Positions 33,417-42,239 of a stretch of DNA of 64,000 nt are shown here, in pieces; position 1 is the stretch's first letter, and every line of letters starts with the position of its first letter. Position numbers and translations under genes: made by a program. Where the stretch lies: positions 153,235 to 217,234 of the forward strand of contig JAFEAJ010000022.1 in the NCBI GenBank assembly GCA_018266455.1, in the 5' to 3' direction. A model generated the notes under the pieces. That model was not told the DNA's origin and ran no database searches. It saw only the letters and a list, made by a program, of their open reading frames with translations. The stretch comes from Bacteroidota bacterium (GTDB lineage: Bacteria; Bacteroidota; Bacteroidia; Chitinophagales; Chitinophagaceae).

Positions 33417-34230
33417 ATTTCCTTTCATTGAACGGCTTTGAAAAGAACGCATCAACTTGTGTATTAAATTCATCTTTGTGCTCGGTTAAAGTGCCATGGC
33501 CCGAGTTGGGAACAATCCACAAATATGATTTCGGGATGTGTTGCGCAATAAGCACCGTATGCTCTACCCGTATCAGGTCATGATCGCCGCCAACGATTAA
33601 TGCAGGGCATTGTATAGCGCCCAACTGCTGCAAAGAAATATTTGGTTGCAGCCAGTCGAGCAGGAACAATTTCCAGTCGTTTTTTTGTTCGGCAGTAAAA
33701 TGTCCCGTATGAGTCGTATCAAACGTATTTTTATCGTCCCTCCAAACTGATGGCTTTATAGCCGTAGAGTCAGGCCAGATGTTAGCCCCCGACGAAACCA
33801 ACTTTTTTACTTTGGCAGGGTGCCTCATTGCGAGCAACAAGGCATTAATGCCGCCATCGCTCCACCCAAGCACATATGCAGAATCAATATGAAGGGCATC
33901 GAGCAATGCCGCTTCATCATCAGCCATCATTTCAAAACTAAGCGAATCTCCAGGGTCAATTGTTTTTCCCTGCGACCGGCTGTCTAATACAATTACCCTA
34001 TATTTTTTTGCAAAGAAAGGAATATTGCTTTCAAATGATTTAATCGAGCCCCCATTGCCATGGATCATTAACAGGGGCTTTCCTTTGCCATACACTTCAT
34101 AATACATTTTAATGCCCCGTAGAGAAAGGTGATGCCCAGTGGCTTTATTGTTTCCATAATCCGTTTTTTCTTGCGCGCCTGATGAAAAAGAGGAAAAACA
34201 AAAAAACAACACCCCAAAAAATAATTTCAT
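33415..34230 (-). CDS. Secreted alpha/beta hydrolase
   Basis: A 271-residue protein with a signal peptide (FFGVLFFCFSSFSSGAQ). The oxyanion loop is HGNGG (57-61), the nucleophile elbow GWSDGG with Ser124, the acid probably in GGDHDLI and the His in NSGHGTL. It is probably a periplasmic esterase or related hydrolase. Substrate unknown. Confidence 0.85.
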   Translation of the reverse strand: MKLFFGVLFFCFSSFSSGAQEKTDYGNNKATGHHLSLRGIKMYYEVYGKGKPLLMIHGNGGSIKSFESNIPFFAKKYRVIVLDSRSQGKTIDPGDSLSFEMMADDEAALLDALHIDSAYVLGWSDGGINALLLAMRHPAKVKKLVSSGANIWPDSTAIKPSVWRDDKNTFDTTHTGHFTAEQKNDWKLFLLDWLQPNISLQQLGAIQCPALIVGGDHDLIRVEHTVLIAQHIPKSYLWIVPNSGHGTLTEHKDEFNTQVDAFFSKPFNERK

Positions 34231-34271
34231 AACCGAATTTTATAAACTATTAAATAATAAACCATGCATTC

Positions 34272-35285
34272 TCAATCCATTTCAACCACTGCCTTTATTG
34301 CCCCGTTTCCCGGATCAAGCAAATTCTCAAATTTGTCTTTTACTTCATTAAATTTCATTCGGTTCGTGATATAATCACCAGGATTGATCAGCTTTTTTTC
34401 CATGCAATCCATTACATGCATAAAATCCTGCCTGGTTGCATTCCGGCTGCTCATCAGCGTTGCTTCCCGTTTATGAAATTCAGGATGGCTGAAACCTATC
34501 TCTTTTTTCTGCAAACCAACCAGCACATATTTACCGGCATGGGCCATATACCTGAAAGCATTGTTAATAGCACTCAGGTTGCCGGTTGCATCAAAAATAA
34601 CATCGGGCATTGCGCCCTGAGTCACATCCCTCACATATTCTTCAACATCTACTGCTGTTGCATTAGCCAGGTGATCCATTTTTAATTTTTCTCTGCAAAA
34701 TTTCAATCTCCTTTCATTCACGTCAGCCATAATCACCTGAGCGCCTGCAACACGGGCCATCTCTGCCGTTGCAAGGCCAATCGGTCCTGCGCCCATTACC
34801 AATGCAAATTCATTTCGGGCAATTTCTGCCCGGCGCACGGCATGCGCCCCTATAGAAAAAGGCTCAACCAGTGCCAGCTCATCTGCCGCCAGGCTGCCGC
34901 CATGCAATAAGTAACCCGAAGGCACCAGGAAATATTCGGACATGCCCCCATCAATATGCACCCCACAAACTTTCAGGCTTGCACAACAATTCGTTTTGCC
35001 TTTTTTACAAGCTGTGCATTGATCGCAATAAAAGTAAGGGAGGAAAGTTACCGGCTCCTTTTCAGCAAATCCCTCAGCATCGGTCTTTACAATTTCCGCA
35101 GCAAGCTCATGCCCCAGTATTCTTGGATAGTTAAAATAAGGTTGGCTCCCGTCAAATGCATGAAGATCGGTGCCGCATATACCAATGCGCGTTATTCTTA
35201 GCAATGTGAGCCCCTTCTTCCATTCAGGCATTTCATGCTCTTTGTATTCCATGCTTCCCGGCTTAATGCAAACCATAGATTTCAT
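34272..35285 (-). CDS. Zinc-dependent alcohol dehydrogenase (MDR family)
   Basis: A 337-residue medium-chain dehydrogenase. Catalytic zinc ligands are Cys37 (GICGTD) and His59-Glu60 (GHE). Structural zinc Cys are 87, 90, 93 and 101. The NAD-binding turn is GAGPIGLA. It resembles L-idonate/L-galactonate-type polyol or sugar-acid dehydrogenases, but the substrate is not fixed. It is encoded alone, 41 bases upstream of the hydrolase. Confidence 0.87.
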   Translation of the reverse strand: MKSMVCIKPGSMEYKEHEMPEWKKGLTLLRITRIGICGTDLHAFDGSQPYFNYPRILGHELAAEIVKTDAEGFAEKEPVTFLPYFYCDQCTACKKGKTNCCASLKVCGVHIDGGMSEYFLVPSGYLLHGGSLAADELALVEPFSIGAHAVRRAEIARNEFALVMGAGPIGLATAEMARVAGAQVIMADVNERRLKFCREKLKMDHLANATAVDVEEYVRDVTQGAMPDVIFDATGNLSAINNAFRYMAHAGKYVLVGLQKKEIGFSHPEFHKREATLMSSRNATRQDFMHVMDCMEKKLINPGDYITNRMKFNEVKDKFENLLDPGNGAIKAVVEMD

Positions 35286-35443
35286 AAATTGATGATTAGA
35301 ACATTAACTAAAGCGCCGCAGTATATAACCGCAATTAATTTACAGATACCCTCATATCAAAATTGCAAATTATTATAAACGGCAAATAACGTAAATTTTC
35401 AACGATTAGCTTTGCCACGCTAAACACCAACCGTATTTCATTA

Positions 35444-37666
35444 ATGGCAAAGGCTACGCTAACCGTTGTTTTTATTTTTTTTACCTGCCTGGGCGCACAT
35501 GCGCAATCTGGCAATAGCACCAATTTTCAGGAAGGCTACCAGTTGCATATCGCCAGGGCCAAAGGCCCGATAAAAGTGGATGGGGACCTCAACGATACGG
35601 CCTGGGCCTATGCACATAAAGCAGGTGATTTCTGGAAAAAGTATCCCAACAGCGATGGAAAAGCCTCCAGGAAAACAGAAGTGAAGGTACTTTTTGATGA
35701 TGAGTTTCTTTATTTCGGGTTTACGAGCTATGACTCAGGCGATGTTATTATACAAAGCCTGAAAAGAGATACCGGGCACGATGGCAACGAAGGCATAGCC
35801 ATTGTCATGGACCCGATGGACCAGAAGCAAAATGGTTTTTGGTTTGTAGTGAATGCTTACAACGCCCAATCAGACGACCAGTTGCATTATGGATCTGACA
35901 TTACCTTAAGCTGGGACAATAAATGGTATTCGCAAACCCGGCGTTATGCAGACCGGTGGACAGCCGAGATCGCCATCCCTTTTAAAACGCTTCGTTATTC
36001 GACCGATAAAAAAATTTGGGGAATAAATTTTGTGCGCATTGACCAAAGAAATTTCGAATACTCTACCTGGACGCACATGCCCTCCAATTTCAGGTCGCAC
36101 GACCTGGGCTATACCGGGGCGTTGGTTTGGGATGAACTGCCGCCTGCACCGGGAAAAAATATTGTGCTGTTGCCTTATGCCACCGGAGGGATGAACTCAG
36201 ACAAAGAAAACGGGCAGCCTGCCAAAGCAAATTTCAATGCAGGCCTTGACGGCAAATTTGGGCTCACGCCGGCACTAAACCTTGATGTAACGGTTAACCC
36301 TGATTTTTCACAGGTAGAAGTGGACAAGCAGGTAACCAACCTAACTCGGTATAATATTTTTCTTCCTGAAAAAAGAGCGTTCTTTTTAGAGAATGCCGAC
36401 CTGTTCGGGAGTTATGGCATTCCTGGTTTTATTTCTCCGTTTTATTCCAGGACCATCGGCCTTGATAAAAATGGCAACCGTATCCCGATCATTGGCGGGG
36501 CAAGGCTATCTGGCAATATTGCCAAATCAACAAGGGTTGGCGCCATGAGCATGCAGACCCAAAGCCAGGGCGATTATTATGCAGAAAATTTTACAGCTGT
36601 TTCGGTAAACCAAAATGTAATGAAGCGGTCCAGCATAAAAGGTTATTTCCTGAACAGGTCAAGCTTCGAGCCCGATTCTGTTAAGCAGTCCGACCCCTTG
36701 AGCAAATGGGGAAGGAATTCAGGAATTGAATTTGATTACAGCAATCTTCCGGGCACATGGACAGGTTATGCCACATTTCAGCAATCATATAAGCCGGGCA
36801 TACATAGCGATAACCATTATGTGGAAGGCGGCGGCACCTTCAACAATAAAAACCTGAAGGTGATACTTGATGCCATGGACGTGGGCACCAATTATTACAC
36901 AGATATGGGTTTCGTACAGCGCATCAACAACTATGATGCCGCCCGCGACACAACAATCAGGGCCGGGTTTAAAAACATTTTCAGCAATATCGCTTACACT
37001 TTTTACCCATCGAAGGGAAAAGTAGCACAGCACCAGGTCGAGTTGGAGAATGCCCTATTTGTGAACCCTGATTTTTCCTTCAATGAAAGAGAGCATACGT
37101 TGCTTTACAACATGACCTTAAACAACAGCTCCAACATTTCATTTGATGGTTTTGCTGATGAAGTAAGCCTGTTGTACCCCATCTCCTTTACCAGTGCAAC
37201 GCCATTGCCCAAGGCGCATTACAGCTATGCCAATTTTAGCATCGGGTATTTTTCTGACATGCGCAAAACCTTTAGTTATAATTTTAAAGCGGGCGGCGGC
37301 GGTTTTTATAATGGCTCATTGCAAACCTATATTGCGGGCATCAACTGGCGGGGCCAGCCGCATATCAATATTTCCATCCAGGCAGAATATGATAAAATCA
37401 GTTTCCCCGATCCTTATGGATCCACCGAGATTTTCCTTATCTCTCCAAAAATCGAAATCAATTTCAGCACAAAAATGTTCTGGACAACTTTCCTGCAATA
37501 CAATACCCAACAAAACAATTACAACATCAACAGTCGCTTTCAATACCGGTATAAACCAATGAGCGATCTTTTTTTGGTATATACCGACAATTATTTCACC
37601 ACACCCACATTAAAAAATAAAAACCGGGCAATTGTATTTAAATTGAATTATTGGCTCAACTTATGA
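35444..37666 (+). CDS. DUF5916 outer-membrane protein with CBM9-like N-terminal domain
   Basis: A 740-residue protein with a signal peptide ending near GAHAQ. A CBM9-like domain covers about 30-230 (IKVDGDLNDTAWAYAHKAG, FLYFGFTSYD, WTAEIAIPF). The DUF5916 barrel follows (DVTVNPDFSQVEVDKQV, LFLPEKRAFFLEN-type block, repeated amphipathic strands). The aromatic-rich C-terminus (FKLNYWLNL) suits an outer-membrane beta barrel. Function is unknown. A TAGCTTTG at 35407-35414 fits the -7 promoter element. Confidence 0.85.
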   Translation: MAKATLTVVFIFFTCLGAHAQSGNSTNFQEGYQLHIARAKGPIKVDGDLNDTAWAYAHKAGDFWKKYPNSDGKASRKTEVKVLFDDEFLYFGFTSYDSGDVIIQSLKRDTGHDGNEGIAIVMDPMDQKQNGFWFVVNAYNAQSDDQLHYGSDITLSWDNKWYSQTRRYADRWTAEIAIPFKTLRYSTDKKIWGINFVRIDQRNFEYSTWTHMPSNFRSHDLGYTGALVWDELPPAPGKNIVLLPYATGGMNSDKENGQPAKANFNAGLDGKFGLTPALNLDVTVNPDFSQVEVDKQVTNLTRYNIFLPEKRAFFLENADLFGSYGIPGFISPFYSRTIGLDKNGNRIPIIGGARLSGNIAKSTRVGAMSMQTQSQGDYYAENFTAVSVNQNVMKRSSIKGYFLNRSSFEPDSVKQSDPLSKWGRNSGIEFDYSNLPGTWTGYATFQQSYKPGIHSDNHYVEGGGTFNNKNLKVILDAMDVGTNYYTDMGFVQRINNYDAARDTTIRAGFKNIFSNIAYTFYPSKGKVAQHQVELENALFVNPDFSFNEREHTLLYNMTLNNSSNISFDGFADEVSLLYPISFTSATPLPKAHYSYANFSIGYFSDMRKTFSYNFKAGGGGFYNGSLQTYIAGINWRGQPHINISIQAEYDKISFPDPYGSTEIFLISPKIEINFSTKMFWTTFLQYNTQQNNYNINSRFQYRYKPMSDLFLVYTDNYFTTPTLKNKNRAIVFKLNYWLNL

Positions 37667-37720
37667 TCCTGGTTGTTCAGAAATTATCAACATCAGGAGC
37701 CTGGAGGTTTGCAGCAGTTC

Positions 37721-37751
37721 TTGTTGCTTTAACCCCATTCCCCTAATTTCG
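37721..37751 (+). promoter_or_regulatory. Probable pyrB promoter
   Basis: A TTG at 37721, a 20-base spacer and TAATTTCG at 37744-37751 match the Bacteroidota consensus with one mismatch. The -7 box ends only 7 bases before the pyrB ATG, implying a very short leader. Confidence 0.5.
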
Positions 37752-37758
37752 CATTTTA

Positions 37759-38694
37759 ATGCAACTAAGCACTAAACACCTTCTTGGCATTAAAGGCCTG
37801 TCAACCGCCGACATCCAGCTTATCTTAGATACTGCTATCCAATTTAAAGAAGTGCTCCAGCGGCCCATCAAAAAAGTACCTACACTACGAGACGTTACCA
37901 TCGTGAACTTATTTTACGAAAACTCCACCCGAACCAGGATATCATTTGAGCTGGCAGAAAAAAGATTATCGGCCGACACGATTAATTTTACTGCATCAGG
38001 TTCTTCTGTTTCAAAAGGAGAGTCACTGCTCGATACGGTGAACAATATCCTTTCCATGAAAGTAGACATGGTGGTAATGCGGCACAGCGCCAGCGGCGCG
38101 CCACATTTCCTGGCAAAGCACATCCCTGCCGCCATTGTTAATGCGGGCGATGGCATTAACGAGCATCCGACACAGGCATTGCTTGATGCTTTTTCCATTC
38201 GGGAAAAACTGGGCGCACTATCCGGAAAAAAAATTGCCATTATTGGCGACATCATGCATTCCCGCGTGGCCCTGAGCAATATTTATTTGCTGAAAAAAAT
38301 GGGCGCTGAAATAATGGTGGCCGGCCCACCGACACTGATACCGGTTTATATAAAAGAAGCATTCGATATCCAGGTAGAATACAATCTGAAAAAAGCCCTT
38401 GAATGGTGCGATGTGGCCAATGTGCTCCGCATCCAGTTAGAAAGGCAAAACCAGGTGTTATTTTCATCATTAAGGGAATACAGCTTGGTATATGGGGTGA
38501 ACAAAAACCTGCTCGATAGCCTGGACAAAGAAATCATTATTATGCACCCAGGGCCAATAAACCGGGGCGTGGAGCTCAGCAGCGACGCGGCTGACAGCAA
38601 ACAATCAATTATCCTGCAACAGGTAGAAAATGGCGTGGCCATACGAATGGCTGTCTTATATTTGTTAGCCGGAACAAAGGCAGGCCAGAATTAA
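37759..38694 (+). CDS. pyrB: Aspartate carbamoyltransferase catalytic subunit
   Basis: A 311-residue transcarbamylase. The carbamoyl-phosphate motif is ENSTRTRISFELA, with SVSKGESLLDT, MRHSASGAPH, GDGINEHPTQALLD and HPGPINRG also conserved. It joins carbamoyl phosphate and aspartate in pyrimidine synthesis. No pyrI or pyrR is adjacent. It looks intact. Confidence 0.95.
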   Translation: MQLSTKHLLGIKGLSTADIQLILDTAIQFKEVLQRPIKKVPTLRDVTIVNLFYENSTRTRISFELAEKRLSADTINFTASGSSVSKGESLLDTVNNILSMKVDMVVMRHSASGAPHFLAKHIPAAIVNAGDGINEHPTQALLDAFSIREKLGALSGKKIAIIGDIMHSRVALSNIYLLKKMGAEIMVAGPPTLIPVYIKEAFDIQVEYNLKKALEWCDVANVLRIQLERQNQVLFSSLREYSLVYGVNKNLLDSLDKEIIIMHPGPINRGVELSSDAADSKQSIILQQVENGVAIRMAVLYLLAGTKAGQN

Positions 38695-38828
38695 TATACC
38701 TGAATGAAGGCTTATAGGAAATTGAACCAATAAGATAGCAATCGACATTTAGTTAGCCGATGGCTGTTGTGTTATTTTGATCGCATTTATTGGCTGCATG
38801 CAATAATTTGAGGCAAATCGAAATATAG

Positions 38829-38976
38829 GCCTGTTTAAAAATGATTTTTGAACCACTAATCAGTTTCAACTTTTCCAAAGCTGCAGCAAAATGTAAAAAA
38901 AATCATCAATGATTTCAATCTTTGGAAAATCGAAATCGATGAAATACGAAATCACTGAAATCAATTTTAAACAGGC
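38829..38976. repeat. Nested inverted repeats between pyrB and coaD
   Basis: Outer arms GCCTGTTTAAAA (38829-38840) and TTTTAAACAGGC (38965-38976) match perfectly. Inner arms TTTTCCAAAG (38871-38880) and CTTTGGAAAA (38920-38929) also match. The right half has repeated GAAATC words. It has no coding capacity. The rest of the 329-base gap (38695-39023) holds nothing I recognise. Confidence 0.7.
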
Positions 38977-39023
38977 TTCAAACCCGGCAATCATATAAAT
39001 TAATAAAACCCCGTTCAGGAAAT

Positions 39024-39497
39024 ATGAGAATCGGTTTATTCCCAGGCACATTCGATCCCATCACCATCGGGCACCTCGATATTATCGACCGCTCCCAGCG
39101 GTTGTTCGACAAGCTTTTTATTGGTATTGGCCGCAATGCCGGCAAAACGTCCATGTTTTCCGAAGAACAGCGGCTGGCATGGATCAAAGAAATTTATAAG
39201 GACAACCCAAAAATAGACGCCATTGTATACGAAGGGCTAACTGTGGAATGCTGCAAAGAAGTGGGCGCTACTTTTATTTTGCGCGGTATCCGATATGTGA
39301 ACGATTTCGAATATGAAAAAGCCATTGCCGATATGAACCGCAGCCTGAACAATACCATTGAAACCATTTTTCTAACCTGCCTTCCCCAATATACCTCTGT
39401 CGCCTCTACCTTGGTGCGCGATGTGCTGCGCAATGGGGGCAATGCCGAGCAGTTCCTTCCAGAAACAGTTGCCCGCTCGCTCAAAAACAAAAAATAA
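39024..39497 (+). CDS. coaD: Phosphopantetheine adenylyltransferase
   Basis: A 157-residue nucleotidyltransferase with GTFDPITIGHLDI (T/HxGH motif at 14-17), LRGIRYVNDFEYE, and the late ST-x-x-R block in YTSVASTLVRDV. It adenylylates phosphopantetheine in coenzyme A synthesis. Two bases separate it from the thioesterase gene. Confidence 0.95.
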   Translation: MRIGLFPGTFDPITIGHLDIIDRSQRLFDKLFIGIGRNAGKTSMFSEEQRLAWIKEIYKDNPKIDAIVYEGLTVECCKEVGATFILRGIRYVNDFEYEKAIADMNRSLNNTIETIFLTCLPQYTSVASTLVRDVLRNGGNAEQFLPETVARSLKNKK

Positions 39498-39499
39498 AT

Positions 39500-39934
39500 A
39501 TGCCCATCTGGTTCAATAAATCAATAACAATAGAAGGTTTGAGGAGCATCAGCTTAGGGACGATGGCAGATTATATTGGTATTGAGCTGACCGAGATAGG
39601 CGAAGATTATATCAAAGGCCGCATGCCCGTTGACCATCGCACCCGGCAACCTTATGGGCTATTGCACGGCGGCGCTTCGGTTGCACTGGCCGAAACATTG
39701 GGCAGCATAGCATCTGCATACATAATCGATCAGTCAAAATATTTTTGCGTAGGGCTGGAGATCAATGCCAATCATATTCGCGGCGCAAAACAAGGATACG
39801 TATATGGCACGGCAACCCCGCTGCATATCGGCAATTCAACGCACGTCTGGGAAATCAAAATTCATGATGAAAACGAAAAGCTGGTATGTGCAAGCAGGCT
39901 TACTGTGGCTATTTTGAAAAAGAGCGAACCTTGA
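39500..39934 (+). CDS. Hotdog-fold acyl-CoA thioesterase (PaaI/MenI-like)
   Basis: A 144-residue hotdog protein with the active-site segment YGLLHGGASVALAETLGS and NANHIRGAKQG, typical of the PaaI/YbdB/MenI group. It hydrolyses a small or aromatic acyl-CoA, possibly DHNA-CoA in menaquinone synthesis. It is tightly coupled to coaD. Confidence 0.87.
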   Translation: MPIWFNKSITIEGLRSISLGTMADYIGIELTEIGEDYIKGRMPVDHRTRQPYGLLHGGASVALAETLGSIASAYIIDQSKYFCVGLEINANHIRGAKQGYVYGTATPLHIGNSTHVWEIKIHDENEKLVCASRLTVAILKKSEP

Positions 39935-40010
39935 ACCGCTTTGGTTTATTCCAATAAATATACTGGCTGACCTTAATACCTGTTTTTAAAATCGTGGCCA
40001 TCAAATAAAA

Positions 40011-40652
40011 TCAAAACGGCCCATGCCCGGGAATGTATTGGCCGATAACATCTTTAACAGAAGGGAACGTGTTTTTCATTAGCTCAATGATTTGCGCCTT
40101 TGCAGCCCATTTCACTTCATGGATATCTTCTACAGCTTGGGGAATCAATGTTTGCCTGCCTTCAACTTTCATTTCATACCAATGGCTTTCTTTTAAAATA
40201 TGTTTGCCATCCTCGTAGTAAGTGTGGTAGGTTGCCATTATAGGCCTGATCAGTGAAATATTTTCCAGGCCGGTCTCCTCCCCTACTTCTCGGGCAGCGC
40301 ACTGCTCCAGCGTCTCGCCTTCATCTAATTTGCCTTTGGGCAAATCCCATTTGCCTCTGCGAAAAATAAATAGCATTTCTTTCTTTGCATTAAAAACCAA
40401 ACCTCCGGCAGCTTTTATAACAGTGAACTTTTTCCAGAAGGCCTTTTTCAGCTCATTAAAATCATTATGCAAAAAGATTCCTGCATGAACTTTCTCCTGC
40501 TGCATTTCATGGATCATGGCATTAACAGCAGGAGGAGAAAATTCATCTATTAAAACAGCATCATCGTGATGCGCATATTTACTGATTTCGTCATCCAATT
40601 TATCGCACAAAAAAAGTGGCTTGTCGTTGAAGTAAACTTTAAGGCGCATCAA
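40011..40652 (-). CDS. NUDIX hydrolase with N-terminal extension
   Basis: A 213-residue protein whose C-terminal two-thirds is a NUDIX domain. The full GX5EX7REUXEEXGU box is at about 107-129 (REVGEETGL core). The first 70 residues form a separate small domain seen in Bacteroidota homologues. It likely hydrolyses a nucleoside diphosphate derivative or capped nucleotide. Confidence 0.85.
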   Translation of the reverse strand: MMRLKVYFNDKPLFLCDKLDDEISKYAHHDDAVLIDEFSPPAVNAMIHEMQQEKVHAGIFLHNDFNELKKAFWKKFTVIKAAGGLVFNAKKEMLFIFRRGKWDLPKGKLDEGETLEQCAAREVGEETGLENISLIRPIMATYHTYYEDGKHILKESHWYEMKVEGRQTLIPQAVEDIHEVKWAAKAQIIELMKNTFPSVKDVIGQYIPGHGPF

Positions 40653-40841
40653 AGCACAGGGTTTTAAGTTTTAAGTCTAAGGTAAATGGTAAACGGTGCA
40701 GGAACAAATTTTATAACGGCCCGCTTGGCAAAACCGTTTGACAGGAAAAATAGGCGGGCGATGCAACCCTACAAATAAAGATGCAATGATGAAGCAACAG
40801 GAACCGAAAGCGGCCCTGAACTACAGCAACAGTTGTTTAAG

Positions 40842-40849
40842 TATCTTTG
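40842..40849 (+). promoter_or_regulatory. -7 promoter element before the thiolase gene
   Basis: TATCTTTG matches TAnnTTTG exactly, 25 bases before the thiolase ATG. A TTG at the proper upstream distance is not evident, so the call is tentative. Confidence 0.45.
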
Positions 40850-40873
40850 TCGAATTAAATTGATATTACCATT

Positions 40874-42070
40874 ATGAACAAACATGAAGTGTATATTATT
40901 TCAGCAATAAGAACACCTGTTGGGAGCTTTGGCGGCGCATTAAAAGATTTTTCTGCAACACAATTAGGCGCAATTGCAATTAAAGGGGCAGTTGAAAAAG
41001 CAGGCATTCGCCCCGTTGATGTCCAGGATGTGCTCATGGGCTGTGTGCTGCAGGCCAACTTGGGCCAGGCGCCTGCGCGCCAGGCTGCTAAGTTCGCCGG
41101 TTTGCCCAATGAAGCAGCATGCACCACGGTGAATAAAGTTTGTGCGAGCGGCATGAAAGCCATTGCACAGGCAGCACAGAGCATATTATTAGGAGATGCT
41201 GATATTGTTGTTGCCGGTGGCATGGAAAGCATGAGCAATGTGCCATACTATTCCCCTAAACTGCGGTGGGGCAATAAATATGGCGATGTGACGCTGGTAG
41301 ACGGCCTTGCCAAAGATGGGTTGACTGATGTGTACGATGGGAAAGCAATGGGCAATGCCGCCGAGCTATGCGCAAAAGAATGTGGCATCACACGAAAAAA
41401 CCAGGATGATTTTGCGATAGAAAGCTACAAACGTTCGCAAGCTGCATGGGCCGAAGGAAAATTCAGTGATGAAATTGTTCCAGTGGCGGTACCACAAAAA
41501 AAAGGAGAGCCTGTTTTGTTTGCAAAAGATGAAGAGCCCTTTAATGTGAAATTTGAAAAAATACCTGAGCTGAAACCCGCTTTTATAAAAGAGGGCACAG
41601 TTACCGCTGCTAACGCGAGCACCATGAACGACGGGGCCGCTGCACTGGTGCTGATGAGCAAAGAAAAAGCAGGCGAATTGAAATTAAAACCCATCGCAAA
41701 AATAATTTCTTATGCAGATGCAGAACAGGCACCGGAATGGTTTACCACCACACCATCTCTTGCCCTGCCAAAAGCCATCGCAAAAGCCGGGTTGAAAATA
41801 AGCGATATTGATTATTGGGAACTTAATGAAGCTTTTGCCGTAGTGGGAATTGAAAACACCCGGCGGATGAAATTAGACCCGGCCAGGGTAAATGTAAATG
41901 GCGGCGCAGTTTCCATTGGCCATCCCCTGGGCTGCAGCGGCGCAAGGATCATAGTAACATTGATACATATCCTGAAACAAAAAAACGCAAAGTACGGCGC
42001 AGCAGGAATTTGCAATGGCGGTGGCGGAGCAAGCGCAATGGTTATTGAAAATTGCTTGCCCCAGGCTTGA
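40874..42070 (+). CDS. Acetyl-CoA C-acetyltransferase (thiolase)
   Basis: A 398-residue thiolase with nucleophile Cys90 in NKVCASGMK, the NEAFA segment, GHPLGCSGAR and the C-terminal CNGGGGASAM with the second catalytic Cys. It makes acetoacetyl-CoA from two acetyl-CoA or runs in reverse. It stands alone. Confidence 0.93.
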   Translation: MNKHEVYIISAIRTPVGSFGGALKDFSATQLGAIAIKGAVEKAGIRPVDVQDVLMGCVLQANLGQAPARQAAKFAGLPNEAACTTVNKVCASGMKAIAQAAQSILLGDADIVVAGGMESMSNVPYYSPKLRWGNKYGDVTLVDGLAKDGLTDVYDGKAMGNAAELCAKECGITRKNQDDFAIESYKRSQAAWAEGKFSDEIVPVAVPQKKGEPVLFAKDEEPFNVKFEKIPELKPAFIKEGTVTAANASTMNDGAAALVLMSKEKAGELKLKPIAKIISYADAEQAPEWFTTTPSLALPKAIAKAGLKISDIDYWELNEAFAVVGIENTRRMKLDPARVNVNGGAVSIGHPLGCSGARIIVTLIHILKQKNAKYGAAGICNGGGGASAMVIENCLPQA

Positions 42071-42239
42071 CCTCAATACGTTGCCGTTGATACAGGCAAT
42101 AAAATTAAGCCTGGCAGAAGTATTGTGCAACACCGCTACTGGAGTCATTTTACAAAAAAATATTTTTGTTTTATTAGCCGCCAGAACAATTGGGGATAGC
42201 CATATTATGAATTATATTGCCAGTACATAACTGACTTAA

